DNA of 64,000 nt from Anaeramoeba ignava. Taxonomy: Eukaryota > Metamonada > Anaeramoebidae. The DNA lies in assembly GCA_028826165.1 (NCBI GenBank), contig JAPDFW010000084.1, forward strand, positions 90,001-154,000, written 5' to 3'. Shown here in pieces: positions 21,880 to 35,290 of this stretch. Positions within the stretch are counted from its first letter, which is position 1. Each line of letters opens with the position of its first letter. The translations under genes and the position numbers were made by a program. Below the pieces are notes generated by a model. The model did no database searches and was not told the origin of the DNA. It saw nothing but the letters and a program-made list of their open reading frames with translations.

Positions 21880-24800
21880 ATGAATAAAAAAGAAAAACAA
21901 ACAGATGAACAAATTGCAGTAAACCTATAAATAAAAATACTTAAAATAAATTAAAAATAAATTAAATTTCTCAATCCAAAAAAAAATATTTTTTGCTTTT
22001 TTTTTTTGAATTGTTTTTTTTTAAAGAAAAATTTAAGAATTCCTTTAGAAGCATTCCAAGAAATGTCAACTCAACAAAAAGAACAAATGAGAAAAGCAGC
22101 TAAACAAGAAGTAAGAATAAATATCAATTTTAAATTAAACAAAATTAAACAAAAAACCTTTTTATAATTTAGGAAGTAAAACCAGCTCATCCTGCAAAAT
22201 TTTTCATAAAGAAAATTAAAGATTCAACAAAACTATCAATTTTTGAAAATTTAAGTGTTGGTTTGAAGACATATTCGATAACTTGGATTAAAGAATTTAT
22301 ATCGGAAAATGGACCACAAGCAATTCTTCAAAGAATAATAACAATTGGTTCAAAAAATATACCAATATTGAAAGAACTTATTGAATCAGTCAAAGGGTTA
22401 ATGTCAAACCCTGTAATAATCAAATATTTCGATTTAAAATTGATTTAAAATTGATATAAAATTGATATAAAATTGATATAAAATTGATATAAAATTGATA
22501 TAAAATTGATTTAAAATTGATATAAAATTGAAATAAAATTGATATAAAATTGATTTAAAATTAATATAAAATTGATTTAAAATTGATTTAAAATTGATAT
22601 AAAATTGATATAAAATGATTTAAAATTAATTTAAAATTGATTTAAAATTGATTTAAAATTGATTTAAAATTGATTTAAAATTGATTTAAAATTGATTTAA
22701 AATTGATATAAAATTGATTTAAAATTGATTTAAAATTGATTTAAAATTGATATAAAATTGATTTAAAATTGATATAAAATTGATTTAAAATTGATATAAA
22801 ATTGATATAAAATTGATTTAAAATTGATTTAAAATTGATTTAAAATTGATTTAAAATTGATTTAAAATTGATATAAAATTAATATAAAATTAATATAAAA
22901 TTGATTTAAAATTGATATAAAATTGATTTAAAATTGATAAAATTGATATAAAAATTAATATAAAATTGATATAAAATTGATATAAAATTGATATAAAATT
23001 AATATAAAATTGATTTAAAATTGATATAAAATTGATATAAAATTGATATAAAATTGATATAAAATTGATATAAAATTGATATAAAATTGATATAAAATTG
23101 ATTTAAAATTGATATAAAATTGATTTAAAATTGATATAAAATTGATATAAAATTGATTTAAAATTGATATAAAATAAATTGATATAAAATTAATATAAAA
23201 TTGATTTAAAATTGATTTAAAATTGATATAAAATTGATATAAAATTGATTTAAAATTGATTTAAAATATAAAATTGATATAAAATTGATATAAAATTGAT
23301 ATAAAATTGATTTAAAATTGATTTAAAATTGATATAAAATTTGATATAAAATTGATATAAAATTAATATAAAATTGATTTAAAATTGATATAAAATTGAT
23401 ATAAAATTGATATAAAATTGATTTAAAATTGATTTAAAAATTGATTTTAAAATTGATTTAAAATTTGATTTAAAATTAATATAAAATTGATATAAAATTG
23501 ATATAAAATTGATTTAAAATTGATATAAAATTGATATAAAATTGATTTAAAATTGATTTAAAATTGATTTAAAATTGATATAAAATTGATTTAAAATTGA
23601 TATAAAATTGATATAAAATTGATATAAAATTGATATAAAATTGATATAAAATTGATTTAAAATTTAATTTAAAATTGATTTAAAATTGATTTAAAATTGA
23701 TATAAAATTGATTTAAAATTGATTTAAAGCAAGGGATAAAAGTTTGCCTCGAAGTTGAAAATGTTGTTGATATCTTTTCTTCAATGCTTATATTTAAAGA
23801 TATTCAAATCAAAAAACGAGCAAGACAAATTTTAGCTATAATTTCTGTTTATCATTCAGAAGAAGATTTAAATCAAAAGGTTTTTAAATCTGTTACTGAA
23901 ATTGCAAAGAGTTTAAATTTAACCATTTCAGAATTTTTTGAACAACAATTAACAAGCAAAGATGAAGATAGTGAATCCTTATATTCTTGTGTTTCTCTTT
24001 TAAATTGTTTGATTTTTAATGGAGATTTGGAAGAACAAAACTCAAATAGATTACATTTTAATATTCAAAAAATTGGGAAAATTTTATCAGTAATTATTTT
24101 GGTTTTGATTTTATTTGAATATTTTTTGAACAATTCATTTTATTTGAATATTTCTTGAAAATAGAACTTCAAAGATTTAACTGAAAAACTCCAGAAACAA
24201 ATGAATTTCTTCTTTAATAATACTGCTTCAATCGAAAGCCAAATGCAAGAGATTTATGGAATTTCGACATTAGATGTTACAGATTTAGAAACAATTATAA
24301 ATCATTTTGAAGAATTACTAAAAAATATGGAATATGATCCAATTCTTCGTTTCTTCCGAAGAATGATATCAATAACATATCTTAGAAAAACTCATCCTCA
24401 TGATATATGGAATAAAATGGTTGAATTAACTAGTTATTTTTCGGCTAATATCAATGAAGGTATATAAAATAAATCATACATTTACTCAATCTAAATATTT
24501 TTTATTAATAAAAAAAATATTCTCACACTTTAATTGATTTAAAGAAAAAAAAATGGAAGATTTGATTTTTTTTGGAGATAATCTTTTGCGCATCAGAAAA
24601 GGAATAAGAAAAGAAATTGAAGAAAGTTTCAATGAAGATAAAAAGAAAGAATTAGAAAAGCAATTAAGAATTGAAATTGAATCAGAATCAAAATCAATTG
24701 AAGAAAAAAAAACGATAACAGATAGTAATGAAAACAATGAAAATATAGAAAATAATGAAAATGATGAAAAAAAGAAGTGAAAAGTGGATTAGCAGCTCAA

Positions 24801-26745
24801 TTAAGCAAAATGAAGAAAGGATTAAAAGGAGCAGATGAAGAAACTGAAAGCAAACCTATTGGTCAAGGTGCTCCTCCTCCTCCTAATAAAGGTGCTCCTC
24901 CTCCTCCTAATAAAGGTGCTCCTCCTCCTCCTAACAAAGGTGCTCCTCCTCCTCCTAATGCTACTTTTGGTAAACCCAAAATTGAAGAAGGTCCAAAAAA
25001 AGTTTCAAATCCTCCAAAAGCTCCAATGACTAAATTATTTTGGGAAAAACAATCTTTTGATAATATTCAAAATTCTCTTTGGAAAGATATCGATGATGAT
25101 CCAAAATTTCTTAATGAGGATGAATTTCTTTCATGGTTTGGAAAAAATGGTATCATTTCATAATTTTAATTTTTAATTTTTAATTTGAATTAATTTTTAA
25201 ATTGAATTTTTAATTTTCAAATTTAATTTTTAATTTTTAAATTTAATTTTTAATTTTTAAATTGAATTTTTAATTTTTAATTTTTAAATTGAATTTGAAT
25301 TAATTTTTAAATTGAATTTTTAATTTTCAAATTGAATTTTTAATTTTTAAATTGAATTTTTAATCTTTAAATTGAATTTTTAATTTTCTGTGTAAATAAT
25401 TAGTTCGACCTGATCAACCACCACCACCACCAGAACCAACCGATGAAATTGAACAGATTTATCTTTATCCAAGAGACAAATCAGCCTTATTTTCTATCAC
25501 AACAAAAACTATTGAAAATATACAAAAATTTCATGAATATTTAAAAGAAATGAATTTAGAAGAAGTGGAAAAAAAAGGAATTGACAACGTTTATAGTATA
25601 ATACAAAATTCAACTTATCGAGAAAAAATTTTATTTTATAAAGACGATACTAAATTGCTTGAACCAATCTCGCTTTTTTTCTATCAATTATTCTCTTTTC
25701 CATTTTTCTGTGAAAGAATTAATTTCTTAAAATTTCAACAAGAATTTTCTTCCAAAATTGAAGATCTGGAAAATTCAATTTCTCTTGTTTCTTCAACTTG
25801 TAAAACTATTCTTAATAGTTCTTCTTTAAAGAAGTTTCTTCAAATCATTTTGACTTTGGGGAATTATATGAATGGAGGTTCAAATCATGGTGGAGCTTTT
25901 GGTTTTTCTATAAAGATTTTGGGTACCATTTCTGATATTAAATCAACAACTCAACCCGAAATGAATTTTATTCATTATTTAGTTCATATTGTTAAAGAGA
26001 GTAATCCAGAAATCTTAGATATTGTTTCAGAATTTTCTTTTCTACCTCTTGTTTTAGCAGGTATTTAAAATATTTAAATTAAAAAATATTTAAATTAAAA
26101 AATATTTAAATTGAAAAATATTTAAATTGAAAAATATTTAAATTGAAAAATATTTAAATAAAATATTAATTCCTTTCCTTTTTATCTTTTTTATAAGTTA
26201 ATTCGGGTGATCTTAACTCCTCTGTTAATGAAATACAAACAAAAATTACTGAAATTGAACAATTTATTTCAGTTGTTGAAATTGAAGATGAAACAGATCA
26301 TATAATTACAAAACTAAATGATTTTGTTCAACAAGCTAAAGAAAAATTTAATCCAATTCAAGAAAAATTCAAATTAATGAAAAGTGATTATTTAAACGTT
26401 TTAGAATATTTCTCAGAAAAACGAACAACAACATTCGAAACACTTTTTTCATTTATCAATAACTTTATCAAAAAAATCAATGAATCAATTGTTTACTTTG
26501 AAAAAATTGAAAAAGAAAAACAAGCAAAGAAGAACTTGGCAGAGAAAAGAAGAAAAATGAAAGAAAAATTAGAAGAGAAACTTCCAGAAGAACCTATTAA
26601 TTTTGAAACTCTTCAAGAACAAATTGATTCAGGTCATCTTTTCCAAATCAAAGAATCTTCTCGTAATCGAAAAAAATTTAATGATACAAATAATCTTAAT
26701 TATCAAGAACAAAAATTCAATTATTTTCTTGATAAACTTAAATAA
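21880..26745 (+). CDS. Diaphanous-related formin (GBD, FH1, FH2)
   Basis: Actin nucleator and elongator controlled by Rho GTPases. Exons: 21880-21918, 22027-22110, 22173-22412, 23730-24089, 24165-24459, 24545-24724, 24778-25149, 25404-26060, 26198-26745; sum 2775 nt, 924 residues, in frame throughout. Residues about 40-330 form a GBD/armadillo-like regulatory region (SITWIKEFISENG, MSNP joined to QGIKVCLEVENVVDIF). A short FH1 has four GAPPPPNK units for profilin. FH2 begins PMTKLFWEKQSF and contains the hallmark LGNYMNGGSNHGGAFGF. The C-terminal coiled coil (EKEKQAKKNLAEKRRKMKEK) could hold an autoinhibitory tail, but I do not recognise a clear DAD. The break at 24724/24778 is best read as a 53-nt intron: without it the frame stops at TGA. 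Intron 3 is a satellite. Confidence 0.93.
22413..23729. repeat. AAAATTGATATA/AAAATTGATTT satellite in formin intron 3
   Basis: About 1.3 kb of 11-nt units alternating GATATA and GATTTA variants. It splits the regulatory armadillo-like region between MSNP and QGIK. G occurs only in TGA, so neither GT nor AG appears inside. Confidence 0.93.
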
Positions 26746-26836
26746 CTTCCAAAAACTTTTTCCTTTTTAATTTTCAAAAATTTTTTCATTAATTAATTAA
26801 AAAAAAAAAGGAAACAAAATTTAAAATTTCTTCAAT

Positions 26837-27272
26837 TTAAATTTTTCTTAAATTTTTCTTATTTGTTTTTCTTTTTTTTAAATTTTCATTTTCAATTTCA
26901 TTTTCAATTTGATTTTGATTTTCATTTTGATTTTGATTTTTTTTAGATTCTTTTTCATTTAAAGATAAAGTTCTAATTAAAATATGAGTTGTATTAATTG
27001 GAATTTGTTGAAAAGCTAAAAAAGGAAAAAAAAAGGAAAATGAAATTATTTAAAAATAATAAATTTTCTTTGTTTTTAAAAATGATAAATTTTTTACATT
27101 GTTTTTTAGTTGAAAAATATTCTTTTGGTTTATTATGTTTTTGAATAGGAATCTAAATAGAAATTTTAATTATAATAAATTTTAATTTAAATAAATTTTT
27201 ATTTTAATAAATTTTTACATAAAAATTTGAATCAATTAAATTATTAGAAGGTAAATCGGATAAAAAATTCAT
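26837..27272 (-). CDS. Unknown 95-residue protein, three exons
   Basis: I do not recognise this protein. Exons 27272-27219, 27152-27098 and 27015-26837 sum to 288 nt and join in frame with GTAAAA donors and TAG acceptors. It starts MNFLSDLPSNNLIDSNFY, continues IPIQKHNKPKEYFSTKKQ and FQQIPINTTHILIRTL, then ends in an N/Q/E/K-rich tail (NQNQNENQNQIENEIE). Upstream lie several TTTTTCATTTTT copies (27283-27330), as for other genes here, supporting a real gene. It lies 91 bp from the formin stop, tail to tail, and downstream of the DOCK gene. A small subunit of a larger complex is possible but not supported. Confidence 0.6.
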
Positions 27273-27642
27273 TTTAAAAGAAAAAAAATGAAAAATGAAA
27301 AATGAAAAAAGAAAAATGAAAAAAAAATAATCTTTCAATTTTTTTAATTGGAAAAGAAAAGAAAAAAAGAAAAAAAAGAAAAGAAAAGAAAACATGAGAA
27401 AAATTTTGAGATTGAATCCAAGAAATAAGTAAATTGGATTCCAAAAAATTAAAAAAAAAAAATTCAAATTTTGAAATTAATTTGAAAAGAAAAATAAATT
27501 TCAAATTTTTGGATTAAATTGGATTAAATTGAATTAAATTGTTAAATTAAATCTAATTTTGAATTTGATTTGAATTTAAATTTGATTTTGAATTTAAATT
27601 TTGAATTTGAATTTGAATTTAAATTTGAATTTGATTTGAAAA
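27273..27642. promoter_or_regulatory. Spacer upstream of the 95-residue gene, downstream of DOCK
   Basis: 370 bp holding repeated AAAAATGAAAA motifs, poly-A and GAATTTGAATTTAAATT simple sequence. No gene seen. Confidence 0.4.
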
Positions 27643-30600
27643 TTAAAAATCAAATTTTTCGATTAATTGAACACCTTTCAAACTTGGAGCAAGAATTTGT
27701 TTCATTTTTGCGAATTGTTTTTCCATATTTTCATGGAAAGGTTTCATTTCTTCTGGACAAATAGTAGAATGTAACAAAACACCAGCTTCAAGAACAGATT
27801 GTTGTTTTTTTAAAGCGTATTTTAAGTCACCAACACACTGTTCATTCTGGAAACTTTCTTTAACAAACTCATCGTTGAAAAATGCTTCTTGATATTTGAA
27901 AACGCCTCCATTAACAGCTGCATCAATAACTCCGTTAAATGCCATTGAGAAAGGACTGATGTTTTTGCCGTTGAAAGATTCATATTTGTGAATTTTGCTT
28001 ATGAGTTCATCATTTTTCTCATTCACACTATTAATTGCATTCTCAATTGGTGATACTTCAATAATTTGTTTTTCGATAACTGTTGTTCTTCTTTTGATTC
28101 CAGGAAATGCATCTTCAGTTATAAAAAATGTGTTTCTTAGCCATAAGTCTTTGAATTCATTGCTACTTTTTTCTTTGGATTTTCTGAAAGGTTTTGAATA
28201 CATAAAAGTATTAACATTATAATGAGTATAATATTTTCTAATTCTTTCACTCATTCTATCACTAAAGCTTCTTTTCCATCCTTCCATCTTAAATATTTTT
28301 GAATTTTAAATAAATATTTAAATAAATATTTTTGATTTTTATTATTTTTACCTCTTCAGTTGAAGTAGGATTCAAATTAGATATTTGAATATATTGCCCA
28401 TTTCCTTCTTTGATTTCATCATCAGGATCTGTGGATCCAATTTTAGCTTCTGGGAATTTAGCTTTCATTTTTTCCATGAAAACACTTAATTGTTCTAATT
28501 CGGCTCCGCGATAAACAAATTCTTTATCTTTAAATTTCCTATAAATTTCAGTATCAAAACCCTTTCCATAATAGCCAACTCTGAAATAACTTGAAAAGAA
28601 TCTTTCTGTTTCAAATATTTTCATGTACATTTCTGATTGTTTTTTCAAGATTTCGGATAATTTATCATATTCAAAAGTGAATTTTTCAAATCTTTCTTTA
28701 AGAATATTTAAGAACTCAACTCCTTTTTCCCAAAACTTTCCTTTATCAAAAAAAGTTGCGGCATTTCTGATGATTCTTTCCTTTCTTTCAGCTGTTGTTT
28801 CTCTTGGATATTCAAAATAGAGTTCACTCATTTTCTCCTCGACTTTCTTTTCATTGAATTCAAGAATATCATTAACTTTTGATAAACATAAAGCAGCTTC
28901 TGTGTAATTACGATTTCTGAGATGCAATCTTGCTAAATAGTGTGTGTATTTTGCATACATTGAGTATCTCTTTGTTTTCTGGAGATAATCCATTAAATTT
29001 AATAATACAAATGTTCTTTCATCTTCATATCTTTCTTCTTCAGGATAATCATTAAGAATTGAAAGATGATCCATTAATTGTTGTAATTGTTCGACGAAAT
29101 TCAAGCACTTAATATTTAAAATTAGATTAAAATTAAATTAAATTAAATTAAATTAAAATTAAATATAAATTAAATTAAAATTAAAATATAATTAAAATTA
29201 AATTAAAATTAAATTATAATTAAATATAAATTAAAATTAAAATTAAAATTAAAATTAAATTAAATTAAATTAAAAATAAAATTAAATTAAAATTAAAATT
29301 AAAATTAAAATTAAATTGAAATTAAATTAAATTAAAAATATAAACCTTCGCTTCATATGTTGGGTTCTCTTTGAATTTTGGTTGAATATGTGAAAAGAAA
29401 TAACTATTAAATTTAGATTCCACCTTCTTTTCAATAAACATGTCAATTGAATCAACAGTGGATTGTTCAACAACTGTGAAAGATTCAGTTCTCTTAATTT
29501 CTTCAACTAACATTGAATAATAAATATTCAATCCAAGCTCCTTCAGTTTGTCATGATCCAAGGTTATCAAGGATAGAAAATCAGGAACCTTTGTTGTAAT
29601 AAAACTGTATTTCTGGTCCAAAATTCGCCAACTTTTTTCCAGTATTTTTGCAGCTTTAAGACGCATGTCTCCAAATTCTGCTTTGATTTGATAGCTTTGA
29701 AAATCTTTGAGACTTTCAAGTTGAAGTGTTGGAGACTTGATAAACTCCACCAAAGCCTTGAAATAACTATCCCACATTTTAATATACGAAGAGCCGATAT
29801 ACTTTTCATGCAATTCGTTCATGAACAACTTCAAAGTTTTGAGGATGATAAAATATTGGAAAATGGAAAGTGATTCGAGTTTTTTGTGATAAATAGGAGA
29901 ATTGATCAATTTGATGAATGTTGTGAATATTAATTCAAGGAATTCTGCGCGTAATTGTTGATGGCTATCATAAACTCTGAGGAGTGTTTTAACATGAGAA
30001 GAATCAACCATTTGGAATAACGACAAAATACCTGTTACAATTTTGCGTCGTATTTCGCCGCGTTTGAATTTAATTGAAAGAATTTCTGGTGATGATTCGA
30101 TTTCTGAGGGAATATCGTTCTCAATTCTTAGTAATGAAGTAGATGTTGCTCTTTTTAACTCACTTGGTTTGTTTTCTCGCGAAAGTGATGGTTCTTTTGA
30201 TGTTCTTGTATGATCTCCATCGTGCTTGAGAAGAGCATCCTGGATCTCTTTTTCTTCGCATTCATCGTTATAATTCAGCATTTGGAACAAATGTCTTGGG
30301 AAATCAAGTAGTTCACGAATTGGTTGGCGTTCCTTATGTACAGGTTTTTCTTTGTTTTGATTATTCTCCTCGTAGAAAATAAATGATTCCTGCTGGATTT
30401 CTTGTTGTTTTGATGTATCCTTTGATTCGTATAGTTTTTGCTGCTCAAATGTTCTTTTCAATATGACTAATAGAATTTCAATGCAAAGATTGAATTCTTC
30501 CTCAGACATTTTATAATGGAAAGAGATCTGCTTCAAAATGATGGGGATAATCATCACTCTTGATCTTCTGTTCTCGAAAACTCTTTCTTGAAATAAATAC

Positions 30601-33543
30601 ACAATCAAATCAAGTTTAGATTGATTCAATCCTTTCAAATCTTCCTTACGCACAGATTCAATGAGTTCCTTAGTAAACTCTGCAAGTTCTTTGAGTTTGA
30701 ATATTCTTGAGAGCTCAGAGAAAATGGATTTAAAATGACGAAGTGCCATTTCTTGAGCTGCATTGATCCATACAGGTGTTGTTCTTTTCATGAATGTATT
30801 GATTAATGCGAGAATCTCTTTTAAATCACTTTTCACTTTTGATTTCTTTGATGCCTCGTTGGGATTTTCTGTGATGTTCAAGATCCATGAAGAAATGATA
30901 AACTTGAATGAATATTCAATTGCTTTCATGGAACTAAGAAGTGATTTACGTTCTGCGTTTTCTGTGTCGGAAAGTTTGGATTTAAGCATCTCAATGAAAA
31001 ATATATATACTGTGCATAATGATTTCTTCAGGTTTTGATTTAGAATATTTTGTTGGTTGTCGTTTTCTTGTGTATTTATGATTTTGTCTGAAAATCTTGT
31101 TTGAAGATAGTCGTTTAAAACAGGTGTGAAATTCTTGAATCTTTTATCGGAAACAATTCCTATCACATATTCAATTGATTCATATATGCTTTTCTTTGTG
31201 TCTTTTCCTGAACCTTTTTGCTCGAGAAGTACAAAGAGAATATCTAAGATTTCTCGGATAAACTTCACAATTTCGTTTTGAGGAGCGTATGTAAAATTTT
31301 TGAGAATTTGATTTAATGGTTGTGTACTTTCTTTCCATTTCAGAAGGCCTGTTACATTTGTATCTTGAGTAAGACGAGTAGAACACAAATCAATATTTAT
31401 TTTGATTTGTTCTTTTCTTGGGACTAATTTTGTTTTTTGTTTTCTTTTTATTGAAGAATAAATATTTTTTTTATATTATTTTATTATTTTATATTTTTAT
31501 ATTTTATTTACTGTTGAGATTCTGGTTCAGTCAAATAAAATACTGGCTCATCTTTCAAAACTTTTGGAACATATTTATATGTATGAAATGAGGCTAATCC
31601 TTGTTGAATCATAGTTCCATTCTTAAAAAAAGGAAGAAAAGCAAAACTGATAACTTTATCTTCTTGACCTTCTTTAACAGGACAATGCACAAATTCCATA
31701 TATAAATGACTCTTTTCAAATTGATCAACAGGCATATTAATTCGGAATGTTTCAAGCCATTTGGGGTTATTTTTGTGATAATAAACAGAGGATTTATAAA
31801 CGGATAAACGATTGCTATTCTCTCCATAAGAAATACAATCAGTAACAAAATTTTTAGCATCTTTACAATCATTCATTTTGACATAAACTCTCATTTCAAT
31901 ATTATGAGAAGAAGCCTTGCGCTCCTCGTTGAATTCACCTTCAAGAAGAGTGATATATAAATCATTTCTGATATAAGAAGGCAAAATAACATCGGGAAAT
32001 TTTGTTTTCAAAGTAAAACCAGTGTTTTTAAATTCACGGATATTTTCCAATTGTTCTTCAATTCGTTTTTTCTGTTCTTCAGCTTCCATAGAAATCAAAT
32101 TGGACTTTAAATTTGTGCTTTTCTTTGTTTCTTGACGATCAATAGAAATGGTATGTTCAGTGTCTGTTTCTGTTTCTGTTTCTGTTTCTCCTGTTTTTTC
32201 TTGTTTTTCTTGCTTTTTTTTAATATCCTCCATTTTTTGTTGAAGTTCTTCCTCTTTTTCCTTGATAATATCATCATAATCGCCTTGGAAAACAGTCCAT
32301 GAAATTGTGACTCCGTGATCTAATTTTTTGAGTGTTTGTTCACTGTTGAGAATTATTTCATGCATTTTCGGGAAATTAGCTTCGTTAGTTAATGAATACA
32401 TTGTAATTGTTTCTTCTTTTTTTGTTTCTTTTGTTGTTTTCAGGAAATTTTGAAGAAGTTCAAGAACTCCGACTGCAAATGGTCTTTTGTATTCACTTTC
32501 TTTCTTTTCTCCTTTTTTTTGATATTTTTCATCAAGTGAAACTGGACCAACTCGAAGAATTTGGCAAACAATATAAAGTTGTCCTGAAAAATCTGAAGCA
32601 GTAAGATCTAAGAAAGGGTATTTAAATTTTAATTTTGATTTTAATTTTATAAATGAATTTTAATTTTAATTTTAATTTTATAAATTATTTTTATTTTTAT
32701 AAATTATTTTTATTTTTATAAATGAATACCTTTAAAAACTGTCTTTAATTTCCCATGCTTATCAATATCTTTATTCATCCCTGTCTTTTCAATATTTAAA
32801 GAATATATTTCTGTTATCGGTCTTTTTTCACTTTGAGAATACAAAAAAAATCTGACTTCAGCTTCACTTGGAAGAAGAAGAATAGCAGCATTAAACTCAA
32901 AAAGTAACTGAATATTTTTAGCACCCTTTTTTTCCTTTTCTAGAGATAATTGCTGGCGAGGATCTTCAAGACTTTTGAAATATTCAAATGATTCAATCAT
33001 TCCAAATGCTTTTGGATTAATAATTTGTCCATTTTCTTTTCGAGGAACCGCAGGTAATCGCAGCTTCTTCTGGCAATTTTGAATCATATTAAGAATCTGC
33101 TCTTGAGCTTGAAGCACATCATCTTTGTTACCTGAGCGGTTAAGTACCTCTTTCTGTAATTGAATTAGCATGCCAACATAAAATTTGATTTCATCTTGCT
33201 TTGCAAAATCTCTTTTTTCAAAACAAAAAAAATCCATGATTTTTCGGTATGTCACAATGAATCTCTTGCACAAGATGAGAAATGGATTTGCATGAATGTA
33301 CGGATGAGTTTCACGCGCTAAAAAGTTCTGTTTTGTTGGAATTGGCTCATCAATGATTTCAACATAAGTTTTTGGAATGATTCCATGTTTTCCTGTTAAT
33401 ATTGATTTTGCTCGAAACCATTCTTCCGTTTCTTCTTTAATGAATAATGGATCTCCAAAATCTGTTTTTAGATATGATTCTTGCTTTGCTGAAAATTTAT
33501 ATTTCGCAACCCCAAAAATTCTTGTTTGTTTCCAACTTGTCAT
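27643..33543 (-). CDS. DOCK-family Rho/Rac GEF (SH3-DHR1-DHR2)
   Basis: Guanine nucleotide exchange factor that activates Rac/Cdc42. Five exons: 33543-32730, 32607-31512, 31416-29346, 29107-28352, 28287-27643; sum 5382 nt, 1793 residues, within the DOCK180 range. Residues about 10-65 are an SH3 domain (YKFSAKQESYL, GKHGIIPKTYVEI), seen in the DOCK-A/B classes that bind ELMO. DHR1, the phospholipid-binding C2-like domain, covers about residues 480-637 (LYITLLEGEF, NNPKWLETFRINMP, FAFLPF). The middle is helical. DHR2, the catalytic domain, spans exons 4-5 (SILNDYPEEERYEDERTFVL; SFSDRMSERI; FNGVIDAAVNGGVFKYQEAFF, which contains the nucleotide-sensor loop). The exon 2 stop is only apparent: a GTAAAT donor precedes it and the CAAG acceptor at 31416 restores the frame. 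No clear proline-rich tail follows. Confidence 0.95.
29108..29345. repeat. AAATTAAAATT satellite in DOCK intron 3
   Basis: 238 bp of AAATTAAATT/AAAATTAAAATT units between EAK and CLNFVEQL. Short version of the intronic satellites seen elsewhere. Confidence 0.8.
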
Positions 33544-34254
33544 TTTTCTTTTAAATTTTTAAATTAATAAATTTGTTAATTTTTGTTTATTAATTTTTTT
33601 TTTTGTTTATTTTGATTTTTTTCTGTATTTTGGGGAATGAAAATGATAATGAATTTATTGCTTATATTATTTAAATTTTTAAATTTTTAAATTTTTAAAT
33701 TATTATATCAATTTGTTTTATTTGCTTTTTTCATTTTAATTGATTTTTTTTTTCATTGAAAATTTTTTTATTTCGAATTTTATTTTATTAATAAAGTAAA
33801 TATTATAAAAATGTTTTTGTTTTTATGTGTGCTTTTTTTTTTGATAAAGTATTTCCATATCAAACCTGTTTAAAACAAATTTCAGAAAATGAATGAAGAA
33901 AAAAAAAATAAAAATGAAAAAAAAAATTTAAATTAAAAAAAATTTTTTTTTTTTTTTGCTTTTCTTAAAATAAAAAGAAAATTAAAAAAGATTTTCAATT
34001 AAATTTTTAATTAAATTTTAATTTTAATTTTAATTTTAATTTTTAATTTTAATTTTAATTTTAATTTTAATTTTAATTTTAATTTTAATTTTGATTTTAA
34101 TTTTAATTTTCGATTTTAATTTTAATTTTAATTTTAATTTTAATTTTAATTTTAATTTTAATTTTAATTTTAATTTTAATTTTAATTTTAATTTTAATTT
34201 TGATTTTAATTTTAATTTTGATTTTGATTTTGATTTTGATTTTTAATTTTAATT
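33544..34254. repeat. DOCK upstream region and TTTTAA satellite
   Basis: 711 bp without a gene. The DOCK-proximal half is AT-rich with isolated TTTTCATTTTAA and AATGAAAAAAAAA motifs. From about 34010 to 34255 it is a (TTTTAA)n satellite with TTTTGA variants, running straight into the stop of the BTB fragment. Confidence 0.7.
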
Positions 34255-34577
34255 TTAATTTTGATTATTAAATTTGTTAATTAATAAATCAAATAAATTT
34301 GGATTTGTTTGATTTAATTGAAAATAATCAATTCCAATTTGAATTTCTTCAATAATTTCTTTTGTAATTTCAATTTCATCTTTGATTTGATTTGAATAAA
34401 TCCAATATTCAAATATTTGAAATGATTTATTACTTAATTCACTATAATCTGTAACTTTATTAGATTTATCTTTTGTTACAGATAAAAACATTCCTCGATA
34501 TAATTCACTTCTCATTATTAATATTAATTTAGGAAATTTATATTGTTTTTCTTTTCTTTCAATTATAAAATCTTTTT
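34255..34577 (-). pseudogene. Truncated copy of the C-terminal BTB of the RCC1-BTB gene
   Basis: About 106 in-frame codons. The part from MRSELYRGMFLSVTKDKSNK to FNNQN matches the end of the RCC1-BTB gene (38909-39180) with about 6 differences in 86 residues. Similarity continues upstream through the stretch encoding DFIIERKEKQYKFPKLILI and breaks off at 34577, where a 145-bp tandem array begins. It has no start of its own beyond an internal Met and lacks RCC1 and the first BTB. Most likely a 5'-truncated duplicate; because its frame is open it could still serve as a terminal exon. Confidence 0.8.
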
Positions 34578-35290
34578 AATTAATTTATTTCAAAAATGGA
34601 ATAAAGAATATTAAATAATTAAATTTAAAATTAATTATATTTTATATATTTTATTAATATTTCTTTATTTAAAATAATATAAAATTATTCCCAATAATTT
34701 AATAAAATTAATAAAATATTTTAATTAATTTATTTCAAAAATGGAATAAAGAATATTAAATAATTAAATTTAAAATTAATTATATTTTATATATTTTATT
34801 AATATTTCTTTATTTAAAATAATATAAAACAATTCCCAATAATTTAATAAAATAATAAAATCTTTTTCATTAATTTATTTCAAAAATGGAATAAAGAATA
34901 TTAAATAATTAAATTTAAAATTAATTATATTTTATATATTTATTAATATTTCTTTATTTAAAATAATATAAAATTATTCTCAATAATTTAATAAAATTAA
35001 TAAAATATTTTAATTAATTTATTTCAAAAATGGAATAAAGAATATTAAATAATTAAATTTAAAATTAATTATATTTTATATATTTTATTAATATTTCTTT
35101 ATTTAAAATAATATAAAATTATTCCCAATAATTTAATAAAATTAATAAAATCTTTTCATTAATTTATTTCAAAAATGGAATAAAGAATATTAAATAATTA
35201 AATTTAAAATTAATTATATTTTATATATTTTTGTTAATATTTCTTTATTTAAAATTATATAAAATAATTCCCAATAATTTAATAAAATTG
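34578..35290. repeat. Five-copy 145-bp tandem array A
   Basis: Marker CAAAAATGGAATAAAGAA recurs at 34591, 34736, 34881, 35025 and 35170 (spacings 145, 145, 144, 145). Copies differ by few bases. It abuts the broken end of the BTB fragment. Confidence 0.92.

Noticed and set aside
24777-25163. Separate small proline-rich gene starting at 24777
   Set aside because: It has no ATG there, and it continues directly into the FH2 domain; it is the FH1 part of the formin.
31416-31512. A stop codon splitting the DOCK gene into two genes
   Set aside because: A GTAAAT donor precedes the stop and the CAAG acceptor restores the frame; total length is then an exact multiple of three and typical of DOCK.
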